From Flavipsychrobacter stenotrophus (GTDB lineage Bacteria > Bacteroidota > Bacteroidia > Chitinophagales > Chitinophagaceae): DNA of 9,616 bases. This document shows positions 1-6,188 of this stretch, piece after piece. The position numbers were made by a program, and so were the translations under genes. The notes below the pieces were generated by a model. The model saw nothing but the letters and a program-made list of their open reading frames with translations, had not been told where the DNA came from and ran no database searches. The stretch is taken from positions 1 to 9,616 of the forward strand of contig CANCOG010000157.1 in assembly GCA_947379685.1 (NCBI GenBank), in the 5' to 3' direction. Each line of letters begins with the position of its first letter. Within the stretch, counting starts at the first letter, position 1.

Positions 1-3000
1 TGTCGGAAAGCTTCGCACAAACTGCAGCAACAACCGTTCTAACAGCACCGTGTACGTCTAATGGCGTCCTCAGGGTGAGTACTACCGGACTTACGCCCCC
101 AATCCAGTTCACCTATTATTTCGGTGGTTACTTACTCCCGCCGCTCGTTCACGCAGGAGTGAGCACAGCTGATGACACACTTACCGGGTGGCAGGGCGGT
201 GACGTCTGGGTAAACATTTCTGACGCCGCGTCCGGTTATACTTATACTTCAGCCACAGCCGGGCCATTTACTAACACGTTTACAGGTAGTGCGGCTCACT
301 GCCCTTCACCGGGTAGTTTAACGGCTACCATCAGCGGCGGTACTTCACCCTATACCTGCCACTGGTATACTACCTCCGGGGTCTCCATGGGAACTGGTGC
401 TACATTAACTGCCGCCGGTGGCTATTACTATGTCGTTACAACCGATGCAGCAGGCTGTTATCTTGATTCCAGGTATACCGTGGATACAAATTCAAATATC
501 GGCAATTTTGCACCGTTCACTATTTCGGTATCGCATACCAACGCTGCCTGCACTAATGGCACAGCTACGGTATCAGGTATTTCCGGCGGCACCTCCCCGT
601 TTACATACCTGTGGTCGAATGGCGCAACTACGTCATCGGTAAGTGGTCTTATCATGGGTCCTTACTATGTAAATGTTACTGATGCCAGTGGCTGCGCTGC
701 CGATCCCGGATATGCCTATATCACACAAAGTCCGGCAATAACCGTCTACACCACTATAACTCCGCCAACCTGCCTTGATACCGATGGCGTTGTTACTGCA
801 TTTGGTTCAGGCGGCGTATCACCCTACACCTATCATTGGAGTAATGGGGCTACAACCCAGACAATTACCGGAATCGGTGCAGGCTATTATGTCGTTACCG
901 CCACCGATGCAAATGGCTGTCTCGGCGAGGGCAATGCCTATGTAAATCCTTCCAGCCCCATCACCGTTACTTACAGCACTACACCCAGCTCATGTACAGC
1001 ACCTACCGGCACAGCAACACTTGCAATAACCGGCGGCACTTCACCTTATACAGTTACCTGGTATACTTCACCGCCGCAAACCGGCACCACTGCCACTTCA
1101 CTCGCCGCAGGTAATTATACGTTTGTTGTTACGGACGCTCTGGGATGCGTTCGGGGAGGTACAGTAGTTGTGCCACCAGTTGCTATAATAAATGCTGGTA
1201 TCACCATCACACTAGCCACTTGTACCTCCTCAACAGGTGGTGTGACCACAAGTGCAACCGGGGGTACTACTCCTTACACCTATTCCTGGAGCACCGGAAG
1301 TACTTCATCATTTATCAGCAGTGTGCCATCAGGCATATATTCCGTTACTATTACCGATGTAAACGGATGCAAGGTGGTTAAACATCCCTACGTTTCTGTA
1401 TACTCTCCGCTTTCGCTTGGTTTTACGCCAACAGTGGCTTCATGCATGTATACCAGCGATGGCAGCATTACTGCCACAACCTATGGCGGAACCTCTCCTT
1501 ACACCTATACCTGGAGCACAATGGCCACAGGCGCTACGCTATCAGGTCTGAAATCCGACCTTTACTGGGTTACCGTTCACGATGCTGCAGGTTGCATGGC
1601 ATATGATACGTTTACACTCGGCTACGATCATACTACTGACTTCTGTTATTGTACCCTGGACGGATATGTATATTTCGACGCAAATGGCAATTGCACAAGG
1701 GATGCGGGAGAGTCGGGTATCAACCACATACAAATGCATTGCACCAATATGGGCTACACCTATACCGACCCCTCAGGTTATTACTCCTTTAAAGTGCCTA
1801 CCGGTACCTACGTTGTAGACCAGAGTGTTCTGGCGTACTACCCGTTATCCTCGTGTCAGTCCGATAGCATTACCATTTCAGCTACAGCTGGTTCTGGCTG
1901 TTTCCATCATAATAATTTTGCCGATACCATTCATCCTATTCATGATATGCACATCAGGATGTGGGACTACTCGCGGGCGGTGCCAGGTAATACCTATGTT
2001 CAAACCGCAGTGATCACCAATGATGGAACCGTTACCGAACCGGGCATAGTTGGCTGTTATAGAGCAGACGGCCAGTTGTTTTCACCAACCTTTGTTCCCT
2101 CGGGCGTATTCACAGCTGGCAGCGGGTTTTACTATTCCGCCTCGGGAACAATCCCCTCAATGACTGCAGGAAGTGCGCAACAATACTTTATGAGCTATAC
2201 AGTGCCTACAAATATCCCTTTGGGAACGCAGGTTGTAACAACAGACACCATTGTTCATGCCAGCCCTTTCAGCAACTGGCTTACCGACTATTCCCCATGG
2301 AACAATACCAACTACTATACAACAACGGTTGTGAGTTCTTACGATCCTAACTTTAAAGAAGTTTCACCAAAAGGATTTGGCACAAACGGCACTATTACTG
2401 CAAAGGATTCCGTACTGGAATACATGGTACACTTCCAGAATACCGGAACATGGTATGCCCAGAATATTGTAGTGATAGACACACTGGATGCTGACCTGGA
2501 CTGGTCATCATTACGTCCTGTTTTTGAATCACACAAATGCCAGGTAACCATAAGTGAAGCAGGGGTTGCAAAATTCACGTTCAGCAACATTAACCTTCCG
2601 GCTCAAATGTATGATGACCTCAGGAGTAACGCCATGTTCACCTACACTATAAAAACAAAGAGAGGTTTGAATATTGGTACACAGTTCAAAAACCGCGCTG
2701 CTATTTATTTTGATTACAATGCGCCTATTTACACCAATACAACTGTCAATACCCTTGGCTTCCCTGAATCAGTACCTCCGGTTGCGGCACCTGAAAACAA
2801 TGGCTCATTTACATTGTACCCTAACCCGGCGAACAATACGTTCAATATCATCATCAACAATACCAATAACGGCACCTATGGTATGCGCGTAAGTGACATA
2901 ACTGGCAAGACGATGATACAGAGATCTATTGAATTGCAAAAAGGCACCCAGACCCTAAATGTAGATGCAGCAGCGCTTTCATCAGGTATCTACTTCGTTA

Positions 3001-3053
3001 CCATTGCTGGTAACGACAAAATACAAACCCAAAAGCTGGTGATCATAAAATAA
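1..3053 (+). CDS. Large T9SS-secreted surface protein with SprB-like repeats (5' end outside window)
   Basis: Frame 3 is open from position 3 to the TAA at 3051-3053, so the protein enters from the left edge. The GTG at 75 is only an internal Val codon. The first visible residues read SESFAQTAATT, which looks like the end of a signal peptide cleaved near FAQ. Numbering from codon 75, SprB-like repeats run to about residue 507. An SdrD-B/CNA-B-like segment follows (526-605, with YFDANGNC), then a DUF7619/DUF11-like domain (756-896, starting YDPNFKEVSPKG and containing AIYFDYNAPI). A type A T9SS sorting domain closes it (910-992, with LYPNPA and the ending KLVIIK). Known of the family: such proteins cross the outer membrane by T9SS, and the C-terminal domain is removed as the protein is released or anchored. 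A role as adhesin or structural surface protein is inference. An intrinsic terminator follows 25 nt after the stop. Confidence 0.93.
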   Translation, partial: SESFAQTAATTVLTAPCTSNGVLRVSTTGLTPPIQFTYYFGGYLLPPLVHAGVSTADDTLTGWQGGDVWVNISDAASGYTYTSATAGPFTNTFTGSAAHCPSPGSLTATISGGTSPYTCHWYTTSGVSMGTGATLTAAGGYYYVVTTDAAGCYLDSRYTVDTNSNIGNFAPFTISVSHTNAACTNGTATVSGISGGTSPFTYLWSNGATTSSVSGLIMGPYYVNVTDASGCAADPGYAYITQSPAITVYTTITPPTCLDTDGVVTAFGSGGVSPYTYHWSNGATTQTITGIGAGYYVVTATDANGCLGEGNAYVNPSSPITVTYSTTPSSCTAPTGTATLAITGGTSPYTVTWYTSPPQTGTTATSLAAGNYTFVVTDALGCVRGGTVVVPPVAIINAGITITLATCTSSTGGVTTSATGGTTPYTYSWSTGSTSSFISSVPSGIYSVTITDVNGCKVVKHPYVSVYSPLSLGFTPTVASCMYTSDGSITATTYGGTSPYTYTWSTMATGATLSGLKSDLYWVTVHDAAGCMAYDTFTLGYDHTTDFCYCTLDGYVYFDANGNCTRDAGESGINHIQMHCTNMGYTYTDPSGYYSFKVPTGTYVVDQSVLAYYPLSSCQSDSITISATAGSGCFHHNNFADTIHPIHDMHIRMWDYSRAVPGNTYVQTAVITNDGTVTEPGIVGCYRADGQLFSPTFVPSGVFTAGSGFYYSASGTIPSMTAGSAQQYFMSYTVPTNIPLGTQVVTTDTIVHASPFSNWLTDYSPWNNTNYYTTTVVSSYDPNFKEVSPKGFGTNGTITAKDSVLEYMVHFQNTGTWYAQNIVVIDTLDADLDWSSLRPVFESHKCQVTISEAGVAKFTFSNINLPAQMYDDLRSNAMFTYTIKTKRGLNIGTQFKNRAAIYFDYNAPIYTNTTVNTLGFPESVPPVAAPENNGSFTLYPNPANNTFNIIINNTNNGTYGMRVSDITGKTMIQRSIELQKGTQTLNVDAAALSSGIYFVTIAGNDKIQTQKLVIIK
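51..1595 (+). repeat. Seven tandem SprB-like protein repeats
   Basis: Seven units each open at a Cys codon (51, 300, 549, 771, 993, 1221, 1443), giving periods of 83, 83, 74, 74, 76 and 74 codons. The consensus is a Cys, a Gly/Thr-rich strand, SGGTSPYTYxW, then YxVxVTDAxGC. Units 2 to 6 are close copies at protein level, and their DNA has diverged. Unit 0 (51-236) is degenerate: it keeps the opening Cys, the IQFTYYF strand and the DVWVNISDAASG ending, but has lost SGGTSPY and the terminal Cys and carries an insertion. The pattern matches the SprB repeat family seen in gliding adhesins and other long Bacteroidota surface proteins. Paired Cys per unit suggests intra-repeat disulfides (inference). 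Confidence 0.9.
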
Positions 3054-3078
3054 TCAACAAAGAGCGAGTATAAATTGG

Positions 3079-3114
3079 CCGGGGCGAAAGGGAACTTTCG
3101 TCCCGGTTTTTTTT
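3079..3114 (+). terminator. Intrinsic terminator of the surface-protein gene
   Basis: A 12-bp stem (3079-3090 with 3095-3106, one G-U pair at 3084/3101) closes a GGAA tetraloop and is followed at once by eight T residues (3107-3114). It starts 25 nt after the stop codon. The T-run lies only on the plus-strand side, so the terminator serves the upstream plus-strand gene. Confidence 0.95.
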
Positions 3115-3130
3115 GACTGTTGCTGTTGTT

Positions 3131-3188
3131 GTATCTTTCGGAAGTAAATACTTCCTGAATGGCAGGACGAAGTAAATACTTCGACCAG
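3131..3188 (+). repeat. 58-bp dispersed direct repeat, copy 1 (double hairpin)
   Basis: Identical over 58 bp to 4752-4809 in the same orientation; similarity reaches 65 bp with one mismatch if 3124-3130 is included. Each copy holds two perfect 7-bp stems around an AA centre, GGAAGTAAATACTTCC (3140-3155) and CGAAGTAAATACTTCG (3168-3183). A CCTG/CAGG pair lies between them (3154-3157 with 3163-3166). It begins 16 bp past the terminator T-run. The exact identity outside any gene suggests a recently spread or conserved element, but no coding or mobility function is visible. Confidence 0.85.
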
Positions 3189-3221
3189 GGTGGGGAACTG
3201 GCATTAATGGCAATTTGCAGC

Positions 3222-3229
3222 TACCTTTG
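3222..3229 (+). promoter_or_regulatory. Possible Bacteroidota -7 box (TACCTTTG)
   Basis: TACCTTTG matches the Bacteroidota housekeeping -7 consensus TAnnTTTG and lies 6 nt before the ATG at 3236. That would give a nearly leaderless mRNA. I do not see a convincing TTTG -33 element at the right distance, so this is a weak call. Confidence 0.3.
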
Positions 3230-3235
3230 TCTCGA

Positions 3236-3724
3236 ATGGCACGACCGATTCGTATCAATTGTGTACTAAAAGTGATTGTGATCTTTATTACCACGCTCGT
3301 TATGAAACCTGCGTTGTCACAGGCCGCCTTCGCGGTTCAAAAAACTGCATACACTCTCGCAATAGACACGGACAGTCTGCAAAACGCAAAGATCATCCAT
3401 GCAGAAAACGCAAAAAGAACCGCGAACGCATTTGGGTGGATCTCCGTTATCACTTGCGCTGCATTTATTACGGCCGTAACGGTGGCCATCGTTATAGCTT
3501 CAGACTCCTGGGGAATTGCCGCATTAGTGCTGGGACTTGTTTCCTTAATGTCAGGAGTGGAATGCAATACCAAGGACAAAACCAATAAGAAAGCCTGGGC
3601 CGGGTTGTCGATTGGTATTGTTATCGCTGCGCCTCTGATGGCATTGTGGTTGCTGCCATATAAAATCAGTGAAGGCTGTGAAAAGAGAAAGGCGCGAAAA
3701 CAAGCAAGAAAAAATAGAAGTTAG
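3236..3724 (+). CDS. Hypothetical membrane protein, 162 aa
   Basis: I do not recognise a family. A start further upstream would be the TTG at 3215; I prefer the ATG at 3236, just after a TAnnTTTG box, giving MARPIRINCVLKV. Residues 9-25 are hydrophobic and followed by PALSQA, so an N-terminal signal peptide or anchor is likely. A polar stretch (about 36-66) follows, then three hydrophobic segments (about 68-88, 92-107, 121-141), with NTKDKTNKKA between the last two. The tail is very basic (EKRKARKQARKNRS) and probably cytoplasmic. The layout resembles small integral membrane proteins common in Bacteroidota, where the last three helices often follow a secreted-looking N-terminus. It stands alone between repeat elements, with no operon partner. 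Composition and hydropathy support a real gene; function is unknown. Confidence 0.65.
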   Translation: MARPIRINCVLKVIVIFITTLVMKPALSQAAFAVQKTAYTLAIDTDSLQNAKIIHAENAKRTANAFGWISVITCAAFITAVTVAIVIASDSWGIAALVLGLVSLMSGVECNTKDKTNKKAWAGLSIGIVIAAPLMALWLLPYKISEGCEKRKARKQARKNRS

Positions 3725-3761
3725 GGTATTCCCGTCCAAGGAGCGTCATGGCTAGGCCGTG

Positions 3762-3794
3762 GTAGTCTGTCTTCAACAAATATAATAGAAATTC
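3762..3794 (+). repeat. 33-bp dispersed direct repeat, copy A
   Basis: This stretch matches 4331-4363 at 31 of 33 positions in the same orientation (GTAGTCTGTC at the left end, ATATAATAGAA near the right). The sequences just after the two copies differ. Read on the minus strand the repeat gives a short frame resembling TSIIFVDDRLQ, which I take as incidental. Confidence 0.75.
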
Positions 3795-3848
3795 TATCTG
3801 GCGTGAGTTTGGGGACAAAGCAGTTTATCCAACTCGCCGGTCCGGAGA

Positions 3849-3884
3849 CAGGCATCCTTGCCTGCCGTAGCCAAAAGCTACGGC
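3849..3884. repeat. Paired hairpins in an intergenic repeat module
   Basis: CAGGCA-TCCT-TGCCTG (3849-3864) is a perfect 6-bp stem. It shares its last G with a second perfect 8-bp stem, GCCGTAGC-CAAAA-GCTACGGC (3864-3884). A related CGTAGCT/AGCTACG hairpin occurs at 4366-4383. There is no T-run on either side, so these are not typical intrinsic terminators and look like parts of a REP-like element. Confidence 0.7.
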
Positions 3885-3982
3885 AAACTTTTATTGTGGT
3901 TTGGCCGCCGCACTGGCAGGGCTAAGCTTCCGCTCATGATACCCAAAGCCCATTCTTTGAATTTACGTCTGTCCCTTGCCAT
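3878..3982 (-). other. Marginal 34-codon ORF in the repeat zone
   Basis: An ATG at 3982 opens a frame MARDRRKFKEWALGIM... that ends in NKSLP at the TAG at 3880-3878. The stop lies inside the GCTACGGC hairpin arm. It is basic and has no recognised domain. It may be a true small protein, but its overlap with repeat sequence makes an incidental frame more likely. Confidence 0.2.
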
Positions 3983-4037
3983 TATTGCACAAAAGATGGG
4001 TCCTAACGGTAGCATTCGGAGGGGATAGGAGAGGTCC

Positions 4038-4268
4038 TTATTTTTTACCCATCTTGTAAACCCTGTACAACACGAACGATAGTATTATCGTCAGGGAATA
4101 ATAAAGCAACATATCAATGCCAACCAGCACAACTAATTCGCTCTTGTCTCGTGTTGTGCCATTGTTAAACAATATTGCCCCGATACCACTGACAATCTTG
4201 GGCGTTTCGCAAAGGCTGTAATATAAAGACACTGCGAGCAAAGTAAAAATGACCACCTTCTTTATCAT
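4038..4268 (-). CDS. Small two-helix membrane protein, 76 aa
   Basis: The frame is open upstream to 4391, but that part runs through the 33-bp repeat and the CGTAGCT hairpin. I therefore place the start at the ATG at 4268 (MIKKVVIFTLLAVSLYYS), a typical basic-then-hydrophobic N-terminus. Two hydrophobic segments are visible, about residues 4-20 and 46-70. A polar loop (LFNNGTTRDKSE) lies between them and a basic tail ends the protein (YRVYKMGKK), suggesting both ends face the cytoplasm. A TATTTTTG box sits 4 nt before the ATG. No family is recognised and there is no operon partner. The hydropathy pattern and positive-inside ends argue for a real protein; its role is unknown. Confidence 0.5.
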   Translation of the reverse strand: MIKKVVIFTLLAVSLYYSLCETPKIVSGIGAILFNNGTTRDKSELVVLVGIDMLLYYSLTIILSFVLYRVYKMGKK

Positions 4269-4272
4269 GTAG

Positions 4273-4280
4273 CAAAAATA
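4273..4280 (-). promoter_or_regulatory. Possible -7 box (TATTTTTG) for the 76-aa gene
   Basis: On the minus strand TATTTTTG fits TAnnTTTG exactly and ends 4 nt before the ATG at 4268, which would imply a leaderless transcript. No good -33 partner is evident and the region is AT-rich, so the match may be chance. Confidence 0.25.
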
Positions 4281-4330
4281 GGGATATCGATCGATTCCAG
4301 ATGCTTGTTGGCCTGAAGATCCAGTTCTTT

Positions 4331-4363
4331 GTAGTCTGTCATCAACAAATATAATAGAAGTTC
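4331..4363 (+). repeat. 33-bp dispersed direct repeat, copy B
   Basis: Second copy of the element at 3762-3794 (31 of 33 identical). Here it is followed directly by a CGTAGCT-TTTT-AGCTACG hairpin (4366-4383). In copy A the corresponding hairpin lies further away and in the opposite orientation. Confidence 0.75.
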
Positions 4364-4433
4364 GGCGTAGCTTTTTAGCTACGGCGGGCACGGTTGCCTT
4401 CCGATGGCTATCGGAACTGACCGGCGAGTTGGA
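4364..4433 (-). repeat. Inverted copy of the 3828-3893 hairpin module
   Basis: The reverse complement of 3828-3893 resembles this segment: both start with a GTAGC...GCTACGGC hairpin, continue through GGCA...TTGCC-like or GGATGCC-like sequence, and end with the identical 14-mer ACCGGCGAGTTGGA (4420-4433; reverse complement at 3828-3841). It also contains a perfect 7-bp stem, TTCCGAT-GGCT-ATCGGAA (4399-4416). Confidence 0.65.
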
Positions 4434-4458
4434 GTGTGAGAATGAGATATATCAACTA

Positions 4459-4506
4459 ATGGGTTTGTTTCCACGGCGGTCGGGCAGACCGCAACCCATG
4501 CCCGAC
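4459..4506. repeat. Nested, mutually exclusive hairpins
   Basis: ATGGGTT (4459-4465) pairs with AACCCAT (4493-4499) around an inner 6-bp stem, GCGGTC-GGGCA-GACCGC (4476-4492). An alternative 7-bp stem pairs GTCGGGC (4479-4485) with GCCCGAC (4500-4506) and cannot form together with the inner stem. No T-run follows and no gene starts nearby, so a regulatory role is not supported; it is most likely another palindromic repeat. Confidence 0.5.
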
Positions 4507-4540
4507 AGAGCCAGAGAATCCGCCGAACTGTTTATGCTGT

Positions 4541-4694
4541 TTATACTGTGAGCGGAGTAAAATGGTGCATTATATTTCGCCCCTACAGGGCTTGTGTCCT
4601 TGGTCGTTGTTACGATGGGCGTTGCCCATCGCTATGAGATTATGCCCTTTCAGGGCGGTACGAAATGCACTATATTATGCCGTTTACAGTATAA
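4541..4694. repeat. 154-bp imperfect palindrome with three hairpins (REP/MITE-like)
   Basis: The outer arms pair TTATACTGT (4541-4549) with ACAGTATAA (4686-4694). Further in, GTGCATT...TTCG on the left matches CGAAATGCAC on the right with a 4-nt insertion. Inside lie GCCC-CTACA-GGGC (4579-4591), a central perfect 8-bp stem CGATGGGC-GTT-GCCCATCG (4613-4631) and GCCCT-TTC-AGGGC (4644-4656). It has no transposase and no gene. From memory, similar GATGGGC-GTT-GCCCATC modules recur between genes in many Bacteroidota, which I could not verify here. Confidence 0.7.
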
Positions 4695-4751
4695 CTGTGG
4701 GACACGGGGGTGCTTCGCTGAACTCCCGCACCAGTTGAGTTTGATGTTGTG

Positions 4752-4809
4752 GTATCTTTCGGAAGTAAATACTTCCTGAATGGCAGGACGAAGTAAATAC
4801 TTCGACCAG
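4752..4809 (+). repeat. 58-bp dispersed direct repeat, copy 2 (double hairpin)
   Basis: Identical to 3131-3188, with the same two AA-centred 7-bp stems. The flanks share only seven more positions upstream (4745-4751, one mismatch) and nothing downstream. The two copies bracket the 162-aa and 76-aa genes. Confidence 0.85.
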
Positions 4810-4893
4810 ATTAGAGAAGCTATATCTTTATAGGGCTGCTTTCCGCTGGCTGTGGAGGCCCTGCCTTTGGTTCCTTGTTTCGCTAGTACATGG

Positions 4894-5094
4894 TTATTTC
4901 GCCGAAGCCTTGAAAATTTTAAAAATCAACAACAATCCAATGGTATTCACAATTGACAAAATAAACACTAATTTGAAGTAGTACCAGCTTGGGTTTAAAA
5001 TGCCCTTTTCAGTATCAATAAAATATTTTTCTATTGAAAATAGTGCCGCAAAAATTACTCCCCCAACAATTGCAATTGCATTTAATCGTTTCAT
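4894..5094 (-). CDS. Small two-helix membrane protein, 66 aa
   Basis: Starts at the ATG at 5094 (MKRLNAIAIVGGVIFAALFS) and ends at the TAA at 4896-4894. Two hydrophobic segments (about residues 5-20 and 40-59) are separated by a charged loop, EKYFIDTEKGILNPSWYY. A basic tail (FKIFKASAK) completes a positive-inside hairpin topology. It resembles the 76-aa protein at 4038-4268 in size and architecture but I see no clear sequence similarity. It lies 108 nt downstream of the permease gene on the same strand, so co-transcription is possible; no intervening terminator was found. The family is not recognised and function is unknown. Confidence 0.5.
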   Translation of the reverse strand: MKRLNAIAIVGGVIFAALFSIEKYFIDTEKGILNPSWYYFKLVFILSIVNTIGLLLIFKIFKASAK

Positions 5095-5202
5095 AATGCA
5101 TTAGTATCGGTGTTTATGTGCACCCGTTGCAGAACAAATACAATCAACTTTCGCTTATCTACTAATTTAGAGTCATACACCTCCATTTAGTGGAAATACT
5201 TC

Positions 5203-6105
5203 CTACGCCTCACTCCTCACCCGTTTCTTATTGATCATGTACACGGCGCCCATGCCCAGCACACCGCCAATTATGGTATGCACCTTTATTTGCTCGCCGA
5301 GGAACAACCAGGATGACACCGCAGCGGCAAGGGGGACAAGGAAAATAAAGCTACTGGCCTTTTCTGCGCCAAGGCGGGTGGTGCTATAGAAGTAAACGGT
5401 TGTTGCAAGCGCGGTAACAATGGCCGAACCAAAGAACAAATTGCCCCAGAATTTGAACTCCCTTATGTGTATGGCAACCCCGAGCTCGGTTACATTTAGC
5501 AGTGGCATGAGGCATAACAATGTTACCAGGTACTGCCATACACTGAAGCTTAAAGAAGAGCCGTATAGCCCGCCCTTTGCCGTAAACTTGCTCATTACAG
5601 CCCAGGTTATTGCCGCGGTGAGAAAATAGAGGTTGCCACTATCTAAAATGTCATGGAGGTTGCTCCACACATGCAACAAGGTGCAACCGGCGACTATTCC
5701 CAAAAACAGCCCTATGGACTCATTCCGGGAGGGTAATTTCCGGCTGAGCAAAATGCCGATCATGTAGGCCATTATAGGGTTCAGGGTGGTTACAAGGACC
5801 CCTCCGGCACCTGCCGAGCCTGCCTTTATGCCGCAAAAGAAGAAATAACTATATAAAGCGAGCAAACAACCCGAAATTAGTACAGCAGGAATACCCGCCT
5901 TGCTGATACCCAACTTAACACGGGTTGCGAGCAACATGATAACCAAGGTTATCACCACAATAAAATACCGGTACACTATGAAATTAGCAGCTGAGGTATA
6001 TACCGACAGCGCCTTTCCGGACGGCCAGCTCAGACCCCATAGAAACATACTGACGATGATCCCTCCGGTTAGTAGTTTGTTCGATACTTGTTTATTGGCT
6101 TCCAT
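5203..6105 (-). CDS. DMT superfamily (EamA/RhaT-type) inner-membrane permease, 300 aa
   Basis: An inner-membrane drug/metabolite transporter with about ten predicted helices in two EamA halves (roughly residues 12-146 and 158-292). Family hallmarks include FLWGLSWPSGK near residue 22 and TTLNPIMAYMIGILLSRK at 106-123, with LGIVAGCTLL at 135-144. The second half has SSFIFLVPLAAAVSSWLFLGE (251-271) followed by IIGGVLGMGAVYMINKK. Members move amino acids, nucleotide precursors, sugars or other metabolites; the substrate cannot be told from sequence. The length is normal for the family. The ATG at 6105 is chosen because another ATG at 6118 is out of frame. It lies 83 nt past the glycosyltransferase gene, with a terminator between them, so it is probably expressed on its own. 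Confidence 0.9.
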   Translation of the reverse strand: MEANKQVSNKLLTGGIIVSMFLWGLSWPSGKALSVYTSAANFIVYRYFIVVITLVIMLLATRVKLGISKAGIPAVLISGCLLALYSYFFFCGIKAGSAGAGGVLVTTLNPIMAYMIGILLSRKLPSRNESIGLFLGIVAGCTLLHVWSNLHDILDSGNLYFLTAAITWAVMSKFTAKGGLYGSSLSFSVWQYLVTLLCLMPLLNVTELGVAIHIREFKFWGNLFFGSAIVTALATTVYFYSTTRLGAEKASSFIFLVPLAAAVSSWLFLGEQIKVHTIIGGVLGMGAVYMINKKRVRSEA

Positions 6106-6142
6106 TCTGTTTTTTCATGAGTGAGTGGCCGGGCAGGCCTAT

Positions 6143-6173
6143 AAAAAAATATACCCGTATTAACGGGTATATT
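6143..6173 (-). terminator. Intrinsic terminator of the glycan operon
   Basis: Read on the minus strand, a perfect 11-bp stem (6173-6163 with 6158-6148) closes a TAAT loop, and the transcript then runs into U residues (a seven-T tract counting two in the stem, 6149-6143). It lies 15 nt beyond the glycosyltransferase stop codon and upstream of the permease gene, so it separates the two units. Confidence 0.85.
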
Positions 6174-6188
6174 GTACTGAAATATTTG

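Larger units (their letters stand above)
3725..4037. other. Intergenic region with repeats and hairpins
   Basis: No convincing gene lies in these 313 bases. They hold copy A of the 33-bp repeat (3762-3794), a block shared in inverted form with 4364-4433, two adjacent perfect hairpins (3849-3884) and a marginal 34-codon minus-strand frame (3878-3982). No clear terminator was seen for the converging 162-aa and 76-aa genes. Confidence 0.7.
4269..4893. other. Repeat-rich intergenic region, no convincing gene
   Basis: About 625 bases hold only repeats: copy B of the 33-bp element (4331-4363), an inverted copy of the 3828-3893 module (4364-4433), a nested hairpin (4459-4506), a 154-bp imperfect palindrome (4541-4694) and copy 2 of the 58-bp element (4752-4809). 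Bases 4810-4893 show nothing I can name. Confidence 0.75.

Noticed and set aside
75..77. GTG at 75 as the start of the large protein
   Set aside because: The frame stays open to the left edge with a signal-peptide-like sequence and the opening Cys of repeat unit 0 upstream.
51..1595. CRISPR-like array
   Set aside because: The periodicity is at protein level (222-249 bp, multiples of three) and the DNA of the units is diverged; there are no short identical repeats with spacers.
3043..3294. 83-aa minus-strand frame
   Set aside because: It crosses the terminator, the 58-bp repeat and the start of the 162-aa gene, so it is an incidental frame.
4269..4391. N-terminal extension of the 76-aa minus-strand protein to 117 aa
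   Set aside because: These codons lie over the 33-bp repeat and a hairpin; the ATG at 4268 gives a normal membrane-protein N-terminus.
4594..4779. 61-aa plus-strand frame starting GTG
   Set aside because: It runs through the 154-bp palindrome and into the 58-bp repeat; it has no domain or start signal of its own.
3131..4809. Complete insertion sequence or composite transposon
   Set aside because: No transposase or recombinase frame occurs between or near the repeats, and no target-site duplication was seen.
5095..5202. Terminator after the permease gene
   Set aside because: Only a 4-bp TCCA/TGGA stem is visible and no T-run follows.
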